From positions 806,001 through 870,000 of the forward strand of contig JANFAH010000019.1 in the NCBI GenBank assembly GCA_024663395.1: a stretch of DNA of 64,000 nt, in the 5' to 3' direction. Of this stretch, positions 45,365-56,049 are shown in pieces. Under the pieces are notes generated by a model. That model was not told where the DNA came from. It made no database searches and worked only from the letters and a program-made list of their open reading frames with translations. The position numbers were made by a program, and so were the translations under genes. How positions within the stretch are numbered: the stretch's first letter is position 1; every line of letters starts with the position of its first letter. The DNA comes from Pisolithus tinctorius (Eukaryota; Basidiomycota; Agaricomycetes; Boletales; Pisolithaceae).

Positions 45365-46941
45365 CAGTGGCTCACAAAATTGTCCCAATGTTTGCATGTT
45401 GTTCATTAATTATGGTGTAGCAAGTGAACTATCATTATTGAGTCCAAGGTGTTGGTGGATGGATTAAGGGAGCTGGTCATGGCTCTCTGATGAGCCATAT
45501 TACATAATATTTGGATAGAAACTGATGGCAGAATACCCAAATTAAAATGACACCTCATTGGGACAATTATGTAACTTTGTGATATACTGGAGATGTAGTG
45601 CTTGGGAACACATATAAAACATGGTGAGATGCTCACCAATGCTTACATAATGTATCACATGGTCTACTGAATGATTTGTCAAGAAACAAACAATGCCAAA
45701 CAGTGATTTTGCACCCCTAAGCCTCCTTGCTGTAACACAAGTCAAGAAATCACCATTCTGGCTCATCAGGGACATTCTCTCAGGGGAACCTCAGCAAATG
45801 CTGGTGTACACTATAGTATAATCAATAGAATATGCTATCAGCACCATTGGTCTCTTCAGAAACCTGCTGGAAGTCATCTCCTGCACTGTTTCCCCACCAA
45901 TGCCCCATGTGTCCTGGAACCAATCAGTACTGTGAAAGCTGAGAATGATGTGGAGGTCCAATCTGGCATTCATCCTATCATAAGCAAACCAATCACCCAT
46001 TAACTAGTGCATTTCTGTGAAGGGGAAACTGGTATGGAGGTCAGGGTGAAGCTAAACCCTCTCTCACTCCAGGTACCATGGGAGGGATATGCTACTGAGC
46101 TACCAGGTTGCACATTCCTGGCCTTCTATCCAGCACTGGATATTTCCTTTAGTCATATATGATCAAATAACTCCTTCCCAGTGATCCCCAGTTCAGCTCA
46201 GAGTACAGTCTGGCCAACCCTCCCATGATACTGGCAGTGGCCAGGAGGGTTGTGCTTCAACTGAGCCTTCAGGCAGGCTTGTCTTCAGCTGTGATGTAGT
46301 AGTTAGTGGGTGATTGGTTTGCTTATGATAGGATGAATTCCAGATTGGACCTCCACATCATTCTCTGCTCTCACAGTACTGATTGGTTCCAGGACACATG
46401 GGGCATTGGTGGGGAAACAGTGCAGGAAATGACTTCCAGCAGGTTTCTGAAGAGACCAATGGTGCTGATAGCATATTCTATTGATTATACTATAGTGTAC
46501 ACCAGCATTTGCTGAGGTTCCCCTGAGAGAATGTCCCTGATGAGCCAGAATGGTGATTTCTTGACTTGTGTTACAGCAAGGAGGCTTAGGGGTGCAAAAT
46601 CACTGTTTGGCATTGTTTGTTTCTTGACAAATCATTCAGTAGACCATGTGATACATTATGTAAGCATTGGTGAGCATCTCACCATGTTTTATATGTGTTC
46701 CCAAGCACTACATCTCCAGTATATCACAAAGTTACATAATTGTCCCAATGAGGTGTCATTTTAATTTGGGTATTCTGCCATCAGTTTCTATCCAAATATT
46801 ATGTAATATGGCTCATCAGAGAGCCATGACCAGCTGCTTCGATCCTTCCACCAACACCTTGGAATCAATAATGATAGTTCACTTGCTACACCATAATTAA
46901 TGAACAACATGCAAACATTGGGACAATTTTGTGAGCCACTG
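45365..46941. mobile_element. Fold-back (long-TIR) element, Tc1/mariner-like ends
   Basis: It starts CAGTGGCTCACAAAATTG and ends with its inverse, flanked by TA duplicated (45,363-45,364; 46,942-46,943). The arms are inverted copies of about 640 bp each (45,365 to about 46,006 and about 46,300-46,941), symmetrical about 46,153, with an unrelated ~290-bp loop. CAGTGGCTCA ends and TA target are typical of the Tc1/mariner group. Mirror-image open frames of 69 and 77 codons occur in both arms but show no transposase motif, so mobilisation would be non-autonomous. Confidence 0.88.
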
Positions 46942-48313
46942 TATTCAGTAAGGCCAAGGCCTCAGCACTCCCACCACACTGGGTGTATGACCTGAAAATA
47001 GAGCTCGAAGAAGGAACAACCCTGCCATTAGGCACCATCTACTTGCTGTCTCTGGTTGAGCTGCAAGCTCTCTGGACTTTCATCAATGAGAACCTTACTA
47101 CCAGATTCATTTGGCCTACCTCTTCCCCCTATGCTGCACTGGTCCTCTTTGTCAAAAAGAAGGACAGCTCCCTCCAGCTTTGTGTAGACTTCCGCAGCCT
47201 GAACAAAATCACTAAGAAGGACCAATACCTGCTACTGCTCATCTCTGACCTCTTGGATTCACCAAGCTGAGCCAAGATCTATACTAAAATTGATCTTCAG
47301 CATGCCTACCATCTCATCCAGATTGCCCCAGGCAATGAATGGAAGACTGCCTTCCAGACTCAGTATGGATCTTACAAGTGGTTAGTGATGCCTTTCAGCC
47401 TCACCAATGCCCCAGCCACTTTCCAGTGCTTCATCAACACTATCTTCATGGATATGTTAGACATCTGTGTGGTCATCTACCTAGATGACATTTTAATCTA
47501 CTCCGGAGATAGGGAGTCTCACAAGCAGCATGTCTGAGAGGTACTCTGCCAGCTTTGGCTTCACGGCCTCTATGCGAAGCTGGAGAAGTGTGAGTTCCAC
47601 TCAGACTTGGTCAAATACCTTGGATTCCACCTCTCCCCTGCCAGCCTCACAATGTCAAAGGAAAAAGTCCAGATCATCTGCGACTGGCCTGAGCCTTGCA
47701 AGGTCAAGGACATACAATCCTTCCTCAGCTTTGCAAATTTCTACTGCTGTTTTATATTTAACTACTCAGACATTGTCATACCCTTAACCTGGCTTACTCA
47801 CAAAGGTGCCCCTTGGAACTTCTCCAAGGAGTGCTGCTGGTCATTCAACACCTCAAGGCCACCTTCACCACTGTGCCAGTCTTAACCCATTTCATCCCCA
47901 GGGTCCCCATCACCATCAAGACCAATGCATCAGACTATGCCATTGCTGGCATTCTCTCTATTACCTGTGGTGATGGCCAGATTCATCCAGTCACCTTCTA
48001 CTCCCGGACCTTGACCACCCCGGAGTTGAACTATGATACTCATGACAAGGAATTGCTTGCAATCTTTGAAGCATTCTGGACCTGGCAACACTACCTTGAA
48101 GGCTCAGCCTCACTGGTCAATGTTGTTACTGACCACAAGAACCTTGAGTACTTTTCTACCTCTAAAGTACTCACCCACTGCCAAGCTCACTGGTCGGAAT
48201 TCCTGTCTCAGTTCAACATGATAAGCCTGACACCCTAACTAGACAATGGGACATCTACCCCAAAGAGGGGGATAGCAGCTATGCCCAAGTGAACCTGCAG
48301 AACCTGAGACCAG
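46942..48313 (+). pseudogene. Reverse transcriptase and RNase H of Y
   Basis: [15 protein letters not shown] entry, then [50 protein letters not shown], the catalytic [11 protein letters not shown] near 47,484, LEKCEFHSD, a connection segment (SKEKVQIICDWP) and RNase H ([35 protein letters not shown]). Stops near 47,270 and 47,536, and a frameshift near 47,850, break it. X1 cuts it after the DNGTSTPKRG-like segment. Confidence 0.88.
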
Positions 48314-49280
48314 TGTGAGTCAAAGTGTGGAAAGCTGGTATAAACCAAACAAATCCAACACAAAAGACAAATAAGAGCAAGTGGTGGTTTGCCTCTGTGG
48401 AACCTGGAGTGCAGAAAAACCTAAATGTGGGGGGACTGCAAGTGGAGGTGCTCCTGGCACAAGTTGTAAATGAGTTACACAGGAGAAGATGATTGGATGA
48501 TGATTGGATGGGGGATGCTGAACAAAGTAAAGGTGTTCAGCTGAAAGGACTTCTGAAATGATGGACTTCAATAAAAACATGCTCCTGGTGCAAGTCATTG
48601 ATGAGTTACACAGGAGTGGAGGAATGACTAAGCAAGGACTGCTGACTAAGCATGGGGTGGACTGCAGATGATGAAGGATGGCAGATAGACTCTTCTGAAT
48701 GAGCCTCAACTACCAAGTATATGAATGATGACAGATAGACCCCTTCGTGGAGCCTCAACTGTCAACAATGAGATAGGCACTGAACTGACTTCTGGACTGT
48801 TTCTGATTGCTTCTTGGTAGCTAAGTACATGGGGGTTTATATACTGTGGGGGGAGCACAGCTTGTGACAAACAAGGCACAAACACTTGGTAAGTAATGAG
48901 TAAGGACTGAGTAATCATGATGAGTAAGCAAGAAATGAAAAGTAAGCAAGCAAAGAAGATTGGTAAGTATTGGCAATAAACAAGTCAAGGATAGTCAAAA
49001 TATCACAGAATGAGTCAAATAGAATCAGAAACTGAGTAAGTGCACTGATATCACATTAGGGGGTGGCGATGCAAGTCAGATCTTGGCAGAGACATCTCTA
49101 GATCCAAAGATGGCATGACAGATGGATGGTGTTTCCAAATAGGGAAGTATTAATTCCAGAATTGAAGGGCATGAGTCAGGCATCAAAGGGGCTAGGGCAT
49201 TGGGGGTCTGTGGGGCAATGGGAGCATATGCAATCACATCTCCCACCCTTTTTATCCTCTCAGCAAAGTTAACAAAAACT

Positions 49281-49760
49281 TCATGAATGGGGCTCTGATG
49301 GAGGAGGAGGAGAAGGGGGGATGTCTTCTGCTGGATCTTGCAGTAAGAAGGCAAGATGCACATCATACTCATCATGGATGTGATCAGGGAGGCTGGAGAA
49401 CAGTAGATTATACTGCAGCTGTTGCAATGTGGGAAGAATGATGGACAAGACTGGAATAAAGATGGTGCAGGGAGCAGGGAGGAATGATCCATATGCTTCA
49501 TCAAGAGGGGAGACCGAAACAACCACACAAGACCTTTCTAACCAAGTGACAGACCTGAGGCAACCAAAGAACATCCTTCTGGAAGTCATACTGACAAGGA
49601 GAACACACTGACCAAGCTGCATGGGATGAGATGGGGCTGACAACAACAGGATGAACCAGGGGGCTTCAGGACAGAAGCTGGTGGGAATGCCTGGCAGATA
49701 CACATAGCCATTGTCTCTGGCAAATGAGACAAGCAAGATCATCAACAAAGAGGTGGCCAT
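49281..49760 (-). CDS. LTR-encoded 159-residue protein, X1 copy
   Basis: Same length and phase as 42,846-43,325 with scattered substitutions, most explainable by CpG loss, and no stop. Conserved blocks are FARDNGYVYLPG and LLVSMTSRR. A second copy this complete suggests coding constraint in the source element. Confidence 0.5.
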   Translation of the reverse strand: MATSLLMILLVSFARDNGYVYLPGIPTSFCPEAPWFILLLSAPSHPMQLGQCVLLVSMTSRRMFFGCLRSVTWLERSCVVVSVSPLDEAYGSFLPAPCTIFIPVLSIILPTLQQLQYNLLFSSLPDHIHDEYDVHLAFLLQDPAEDIPPSPPPPSEPHS

Positions 49761-50084
49761 GATTGATGGACTTAGTGAAATGAGTGTCTGATGGATGGAG
49801 TGCTGTAGAAATGCATAGGGTGCAAGGATCCTCTCCAAATTTGGAAGGAAGAATCGTGGGGCTGAGCACTTTAAGCGAGTGTGAGAACCAAGTCAATATC
49901 TTTGGAAATGGTGGAGATATGATGAAAACTGGAATGCCATACACAGGCACTAAAAACTTTTAATGCATGCTTAACTTGCTTCCTCTTTTCTCTTTAGCAC
50001 TGGTGACTCATTCTTGTGTGAAGGATGACTGCTTATGTCTGGCAGTCTTTCTATGCATGAGGCCTTTAGTCTTCATCTGCATGC

Positions 50085-51349
50085 TGTCAAGTACAGGTTT
50101 ACCCTCGGGTGACCAGGCTTCAAGACCGGGTGACAGGGGCTAGTCTGAGTGGCCAAAGTCAAGGCTGGGAGACAGGGGCCAAGTCTGGTTGGACCAGAGT
50201 TAAGGCCAGAGGTCAGGGGCTAAGTCCAGAGGACCGGACTCAAGGCCAGGAGTGTGGGAACAAGACTGGTAGCATGGGAAACTGACCGGTGTTGGAGTGT
50301 GCACCGGGGGAAGCCGGTCCAGGGTTGGATCTACCTCCCTTGGTCTCAGCTTATGTGCTGTACCCTTATGCAAGCCGGGGAGAGGTCCAGGACAGGGGGC
50401 CAGGGATAGCTTAAGGCTCGGCCTTAGCTATAGAGTAGGCTCAAGGGGTAATACAGAGTTGAGGGTAATACTTAATTGATATTCTGCCTGGGGTGCTATG
50501 AAGTATGTACAGGGGTTAAATACATGAGGCCAGTCTGGGATAACAAACATAGAGCCAGACTTGTGAATAAGCTATTAGTGAGATGATTAGCAAGATGAGG
50601 ATAGCCACAGTGGCTATGGAGAGGCTAATAGCCAAAGTCCAGGTGACCGGCATAAGTGGTGTAGGGAATGTAATTTCCCTACTAGGGGAATTGTTTTATT
50701 TTGTTCATTTTATTCAGTTTTGATTCTAGGAGTTTTTTTCTGCTAGAGGTACTTAGAATTTCGCATTTTGGTTGCTTAGTCAGCACTACCTAGTACTGGA
50801 TGTAGTTAGTTTTTTTTAAAAACAATAGATGAGTTACCCCAGACAAGAGACAAGTTCAAGCAGGTCATTTCCCTGCACCCAGACAGCCCTAGAAGCCTCC
50901 AGATGACTATCAGGATCCTTCCCCAGGCTATAGAAGCCCCTTTGGCCTACTCTCTCCCCTCAGATCTCAGATTCCCCTACCAAACCTCTCTCTCTCTCTT
51001 AAACCTCATTTTCCTACACTGGGGTCGGACACAGGATATGTACAGTAAGCAGAGTTAGACAAAAGGACAAGACTAAATATAGCACAAACAAAGGAAAACA
51101 GACCAGAGTTATGTCCGGGTGACCCGGACATGGACCTGGGAGGACTGGGGTGGAGCAGCACAAGGCCAGGAGGCCGAAATGGACTGGAGATAGGGGTAAA
51201 AGACTGGACTTAAGTTATTTAGACTGGAGTTGGGTTTCCTAGGGCTGGAGTTGAGTTCTCTAGGCTGGACTAGGGCCGGACTTGACCGGAGTTAGGGGCT
51301 AGGGGTCCAGACTGGACTGGGACTGAGTCCGAGAGTCATGGGTATGACA
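50085..51349 (-). mobile_element. Solo LTR L1 inside X1
   Basis: TGTCAAGTAC...GGTATGACA with CATGC duplicated (50,080-50,084; 51,350-51,354). The empty site CTGCATGCATGGGC is seen in X4 (about 147-160). It includes a 359-bp insert at 50,660-51,018. Confidence 0.93.
50660..51018. mobile_element. 359-bp LTR-like insertion in L1
   Basis: TGTAGGGAAT...TTTTCCTACA interrupts L1 where L2 and L3 are continuous (near GGCATA-CCAGGGTC). The ends are inverted TGTAGG/CCTACA, consistent with a small solo LTR. Flanks AGTGG and CTGGG are only weakly similar, so the target duplication is not proven. A (CT)n run lies near its right end. Confidence 0.65.
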
Positions 51350-51432
51350 CATGCATGGGCATTGTGCACAACTTGTTGATGAGTTAGGCAGAGTCAGCAG
51401 TAACCATGTCCACAACACCTTTGGTGTGTGAC

Positions 51433-52199
51433 ACCAGTCTTCACCCAGGAGCAACTAGCGGTCTCCCTTCATGCCACTTACCTTGAGTACCTGGTCTTAC
51501 GGGCAGTTGTGCTAATGGATATAGAAAAGCTCCATAATGATATCCTGACTGCACTACCAGATGACCCAGTCTCACAAATCCATCTGTCTGACATGTCTGA
51601 TCCCCAGTGGTCAGTAGATGACACCAGTTTCCTTTGGCTTGATGGAAGGATCTATGTGCTGGACTCAAATGACCTCTGCCTTAGGGTCTTGTGCCTCAAG
51701 CATGACACCCTCTGTCCAGCCACTTTGGCCAAAACTGTACCTTAGAACTCATCCAGCATGAGTATACCTGGCCCAGCCTCAGGACATTTGTCAAAGACTA
51801 TGTCTGGTCTTGCACGGCCTGTGCTCAGGCTAAGGTTCCCTGCCATCGGCCTTACGGCCTCCTTAAGCAACTTCTGGTGCTGGAGAAACTGTGGAATTCC
51901 ATATCTATGGATTTCATCAAGCAACTCCTGGCCTCAACTGGCTTCATGGCCATCCTCATTGTAGTTGACTGGCTTTCCAAGCAGGCCATATTCATCCCCA
52001 CCCACGACACCATCACAGCCCCAGAACTTGCCAAGCTATTCCTACTCCACATCTTTTCGAAGCATGGAGTACCAGCCCATGTAACCTCAGACTGAGGCTC
52101 AGATTTTGTCTTGCACTTTTTCTGGTCACTTGGTAAAGCCTTAGATATGCGCTTACATTTCACCTCGGGTTACCACCCTGAAGGTGATGGTCAGACCGA
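51433..52199 (+). pseudogene. RNase H end and integrase core of Y
   Basis: PVFTQEQLAVSLHATYLEYL and a SMDFIKQLLASTGFMAILIVVD segment (first Asp) lead to HVTSD (second Asp) followed by a TGA and then FTSGYHPEGDGQT. X2 enters at ACCGA, between the T codon and the next codon (GAG), which in Z encodes the catalytic Glu (GDGQTER). It is thus broken exactly at the active site. An early TAG near 51,743 also breaks it. Confidence 0.85.
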
Positions 52200-53190
52200 T
52201 GTGAGTCAAAGTGAGGTTCAGTGGTGGAAACCAACCAAAACCAACACAAAAGACAATGAAAGCGAGTGGTGGTGTGCCTATGCAGTACCTAGATGGTGGA
52301 ACCTGTTCTTTGGGAGGGTTTTTGTGAACTACAACACTCAAAGATGGGTGCTGAGGGTTGGGGGTGCTCCTGATGAAGAAGGAGCAGGAATGCGAGAGGA
52401 AGCGATGGGGTAGACTGCTGTCAGCCTACAGAAGGATGGATGATGACTTAATTCGATGCCCTGAGCTGCACTGAGCTCAGGGAGGACTTGGAGCAAAGTA
52501 GATTGATGATAGACGATAATAAGCGAAGTAGACGATAGTTAGACCCTTAATAAAGTCTCAACTATCGAAGCTGCTGAATGATTACTGAGAGATGATAAAT
52601 TGTGAGCAAGAGGGGCTCTCTGATGTCTTTTTTTTGCTACCTAAGTACAGTGATTTATATACAGCACAGGGGCGTTGCCTATGGAAAACAAGGTGCAAAC
52701 ACTTGGTAAGTGATTGGTAACTGATGAGTAAGGAATGTAAGCGGTGGGTAATCGTCTAGAAAGCATTGGTGAGCATTGGTAAGGAATAAGTAAGCCAAAA
52801 AGCGAAGAATCAGTAAGCAAGGGCAAAAGATTTGGTAAGTATTGGCAATAGGTGAGTCAAAGACAGTCAGAATGTCAAAGTATGAGTCAAGTAATGTCAG
52901 AAACTGGGAAAGCGCACTGGAATCACATTAGGGGGAGGCGTGCATGTCCATATCTCGAAGAGATCATTTCTGGGGCCAAAGTGGGATGACAGAGAGGCAG
53001 CACTGAATCTGATGCCGATATAGTACATCCAAAGCGGACAGGGTGAGTCAGCATGTCAACAGGGGTCAAGCTTTGGGGGTCTGTGGGGTGACAGGAGCAT
53101 AGGGGATCGCAACTTTCCCCCCCCTTACTGTCCTCTCAGTGAAGCAAATAAAAACTTCATGAATGAGGCTCTGTTGGAAGAGAGGATGAA

Positions 53191-53711
53191 TGTTAAGTAC
53201 GAGGATTGTCCGGGTTGAGTCCGGACCGGAGACCAAAGCGGGCGCGAAGCCGAGGGGTCGGGGTCAGAGGTGAAGTCGAGGATGCAGATGGTTTGGACTA
53301 TTTGGACTTAGCGACTGGGGATACAGCGCTATTCCCTTGCGTGGGTCTCAGTCCGAGTCCGAGGCCGAGATGGAGTTATCAGAGGTGACTTGGTTGATTT
53401 CAGACTAAGGAGTACAGGCCGAGTATCTACGAGTTTATATACCAGAAGTAACCATAGTACGGAGACCGGTAATGCCGGTCTCGCAAGGATTGCTAAGGTG
53501 ATTGGTAAGACAGGTATTATGACAAAGACAACGGAGACCGGGACAGAGTGGACCGGGGACAAGACTGGGCGAGGACTTAACCAAAGTGACAGACACTGCA
53601 AAGCAGTGTCTACCGCGCTAGACCAACTGGAGATACGGGATTGGCGAGGCCGAGGCCGGACTGAGTGAGCGCGAGGCCGAGTCCGGCCGGGGTCGAGACA
53701 TGGCTATGACA
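53191..53711 (-). repeat. 3' LTR of Z
   Basis: 521 bp, matching Y's 3' LTR end to end. The polypurine tract AAGAGGGGGATAC (minus sense) lies just after it at 53,712-53,724. Confidence 0.88.
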
Positions 53712-53848
53712 GTATCCCCCTCTTAGGGGTCGAACCCATGAGACCCCTGCGAGAGCGGCATGCTGAGTCCGAAAGTTGGCTGAGTTCGAAAAACTGATAC
53801 TTGTGGCTCGCTAAGCCCTTTGCGTCTTTCTTTCACATCCTATTCATC

Positions 53849-54928
53849 ATGTCCGATTCGAGGCCGATCAGCGCGACTGGCAACAACGACGAAAGCCGAG
53901 TCATTGTCGACTGGACCCAGGTACCGGACGATGCCATCAGGTATGACACCGACGACGAGGAAGAAGTGATGAAGGCGAAGTCGAAGGAAAGGAAAAGACG
54001 GAAGGTGGCTGAACAAGCCCGGCGCGAGGAACAGGCGCGGCTTGAGGCCGAGAGGGTGGCGAGGGAGCAGGCCGAAGCCGAGAGGATAGCGCGGGAGGCT
54101 GAGGAGCAAAGGGCACGCAAGGAGGAGGAGAGACGCAGGGCTGAGGAAGAGAAGGAGGCCGAACGTAAGTGTAAGGCCGAGGCTGGGAAGGGCAGTGAGG
54201 CCGGGGCTGGGGGCGCTAGTGGTGAGCCCGGGGATGAAGTGAAGAGGGTAGTGATGGACCCCGGGTGAGTATTTCTCTACCACCTACGCTCTTTTCATCT
54301 AACAACCTTTAGCTGTACCCGTTGCACTCGGGCGCAGGTCGTCTGCGAGTTCCTCGTAGACGGCAACAAGAAAAGGGTTGCCTGCGTGCGCTGCAACCAA
54401 TCCAAAGGCAAGTGCCGGTGGCCGGGAGACGGGAAGGATGCCGAGGCCGGTCCCAAGGCCGTGGGGAAGGTTGGCAAGGGGAAGAAGGAAAGCCGACGAG
54501 AGACGCCTGAGCCCGGGCCGAGCCAGAAGAAGCGGGCGAAGTCGAGGCCGACTGAGGTGCTGGAGATCAACGAGCCCGAGGCCGGTGGGAGCGGGGTGAG
54601 GAAGGTTGGGGCAGGGGGGCTCTCGGGCTTAGAGGATAAGCTCGAGCGGCTTATCGACGTCGCAGGGCTTATCGCCAACAACCTGGCGGGCCTTTTCGAA
54701 CTTCAGGAGGCTGCAGTCGAGAATTCAGGCCGCATTGCTGACGCACTCGAGACCATAATCGACGAGTCCTTCGGCTTCGGGGTGGCGGTCACCCCTTCGG
54801 ATTCGGGGTCATCCGAGCTCGACTCGGATGAGCTGCGCGAGGAGGCTGCCTGGCTGCAGGCCGAGGCCGAGGGTGAAGAGGAAGAGGAAGCCGAGGGGGA
54901 GGACGATCCCATGGCCGAAGCCGAGTAG
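53849..54928 (+). CDS. Antisense gene of Z: Zn2Cys6 (GAL4-type) protein
   Basis: Two exons, 53,849-54,264 and 54,313-54,928, separated by a 48-bp intron with GTGAGT..TTTAG ends; the product is 343 residues. Exon 1 has a basic/acidic coiled coil rich in REEQARLEAERVAREQAEAE-like repeats. Exon 2 begins with CTRCTRAQVVC, 12 residues, then CVRCNQSKGKC, exactly C-x2-C-x6-C-x12-C-x2-C-x6-C. This is the fungal binuclear zinc cluster (GAL4) spacing used for DNA binding. A basic stretch, a LEDKLERLIDVAGLIANNLA helix and an acidic C-terminus follow. The gene runs opposite to gag-pol, between it and the 3' LTR. Because the intron is backwards in the element's RNA it could survive reverse transcription. 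Its frame is intact. Confidence 0.75.
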
Positions 54929-55125
54929 TCATCGTAGTGTAGAGTCTTGTAGTCCTGCCTCTGCGAATGTCATATGCGGTGTCCAGTGTCCACTCTCGGT
55001 CTTGTATAGTAAGTGAGAACAGACAAGAAAAGGAAACATAGTAAGTAAGAGATTAAAGGAACACTAGATACCGATAGGAAAACAGAAACGGAAACAGAAC
55101 AGCGAGGCCGGTCGAAGCCGGACCT

Positions 55126-56049
55126 TTACTGGTACGGGCCGGGTTTGGTGGGGTAGCAGGAGTGGAACTCTTGCACGAGTTCAGAGGCATTGTCAAGCTC
55201 CGTAGCGAGTACCCAAGTGGTTTCTTCATCGGTCCCCTCGTAGCCGGTCCACCGGACTAAATACTGAAGCCAACACCGGCGACGCCGGTCGACCTTAGAG
55301 TCGAGGATTTCTGCTACTTCGAACTCTAGGTCACCATCGACTTCGACTGGTGGGGGTGGTGGTTGAGTCCGGTTTGGGATGGTATTAGGGATGGCCGGCT
55401 CGAGTTGGGATACGTGGAAGACCGGATGTACTGCGCGCATTGAGTCCGGCAGGCGCAGTGTGAAGGAGTGGGTACCGGCCTGAGCTATGACTGGATACGG
55501 TCCAAGATTCTTTTCTGAGAGTTTCTTGGAAGGCCGAGTTGACCGGAAGTATTTGGCTTTCACATATACCTGGTCACCGACCTTGAAGTCCGGAGCCGGC
55601 ATGCGTTTAGCATCAGCCGGTCCTTGATAGCGCTGTTGTGCGAGGGTCATCTCCTCATGTAGGTATTGGTGCAGTGAGTCTAGGTCAACTGCATAGTCAC
55701 GAGCCCGGGCGGAAGTGAGGTCGCACTCCGGGTACACCGAGATGTTAGGATGGTAGCCCTTATTGAAAGGTGAGACACTGGTGGTGGCGCTAGGGGCATT
55801 GTTGTATGCGAACTCGGCCAAAGGTAGTAGCTCGGCCCAGTTGTCCTGTTGGTAATTACAGTACACTCGGAGGTATTGTTCCAAGGTCTGGTTGGTCCTC
55901 TCGGTCTGGCCATCGCCTTCGGGGTGGTAGCCCGAGGTGAAGTGTAAGCGCATATCCAAGGCCTTACCGAGTGACCGGAAGAAGTGAGACACGAACTCCG
56001 AGCCTCGGTCTGAGGTTACATGGGCCGGCACTCCGTGCTTAAAAGACAT
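55126..56049 (-). CDS. Integrase C-terminal half and chromodomain of Z
   Basis: A 307-codon open frame from 56,049: HVTSDRGSEF (second Asp), FTSGYHPEGDGQTERTNQT (catalytic Glu), YNNAPSATT, KVGDQVYVKAKYF (GPY/F region), and a chromodomain at about residues 245-300 (LQYLVRWTGYEG..TTWVLATEL). Chromodomains steer such elements to heterochromatin, which would explain the nested insertions here. The upstream integrase part (56,338-56,039) is in another frame by a small shift. Confidence 0.9.
   Translation of the reverse strand: MSFKHGVPAHVTSDRGSEFVSHFFRSLGKALDMRLHFTSGYHPEGDGQTERTNQTLEQYLRVYCNYQQDNWAELLPLAEFAYNNAPSATTSVSPFNKGYHPNISVYPECDLTSARARDYAVDLDSLHQYLHEEMTLAQQRYQGPADAKRMPAPDFKVGDQVYVKAKYFRSTRPSKKLSEKNLGPYPVIAQAGTHSFTLRLPDSMRAVHPVFHVSQLEPAIPNTIPNRTQPPPPPVEVDGDLEFEVAEILDSKVDRRRRCWLQYLVRWTGYEGTDEETTWVLATELDNASELVQEFHSCYPTKPGPYQ

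Larger units (their letters stand above)
48314..51432 (-). mobile_element. Solo LTR family X, copy X1, carrying L1
   Basis: TGTGAGTCAAAG...TGTGTGAC, flanked by ACCAG on both sides (48,309-48,313; 51,433-51,437). The empty site is visible in Z (GAGACCGGTCTTCACCC near 56,663). Without L1 (1,265 bp plus 5-bp duplication) the LTR is about 1.85 kb. It keeps the 159-codon frame, TATA box and hairpins. Confidence 0.9.

Noticed and set aside
45791..46764. Paired 69- and 77-codon frames in the fold-back arms as genes
   Set aside because: They are mirror images caused by the inverted repeat, with no transposase motif.
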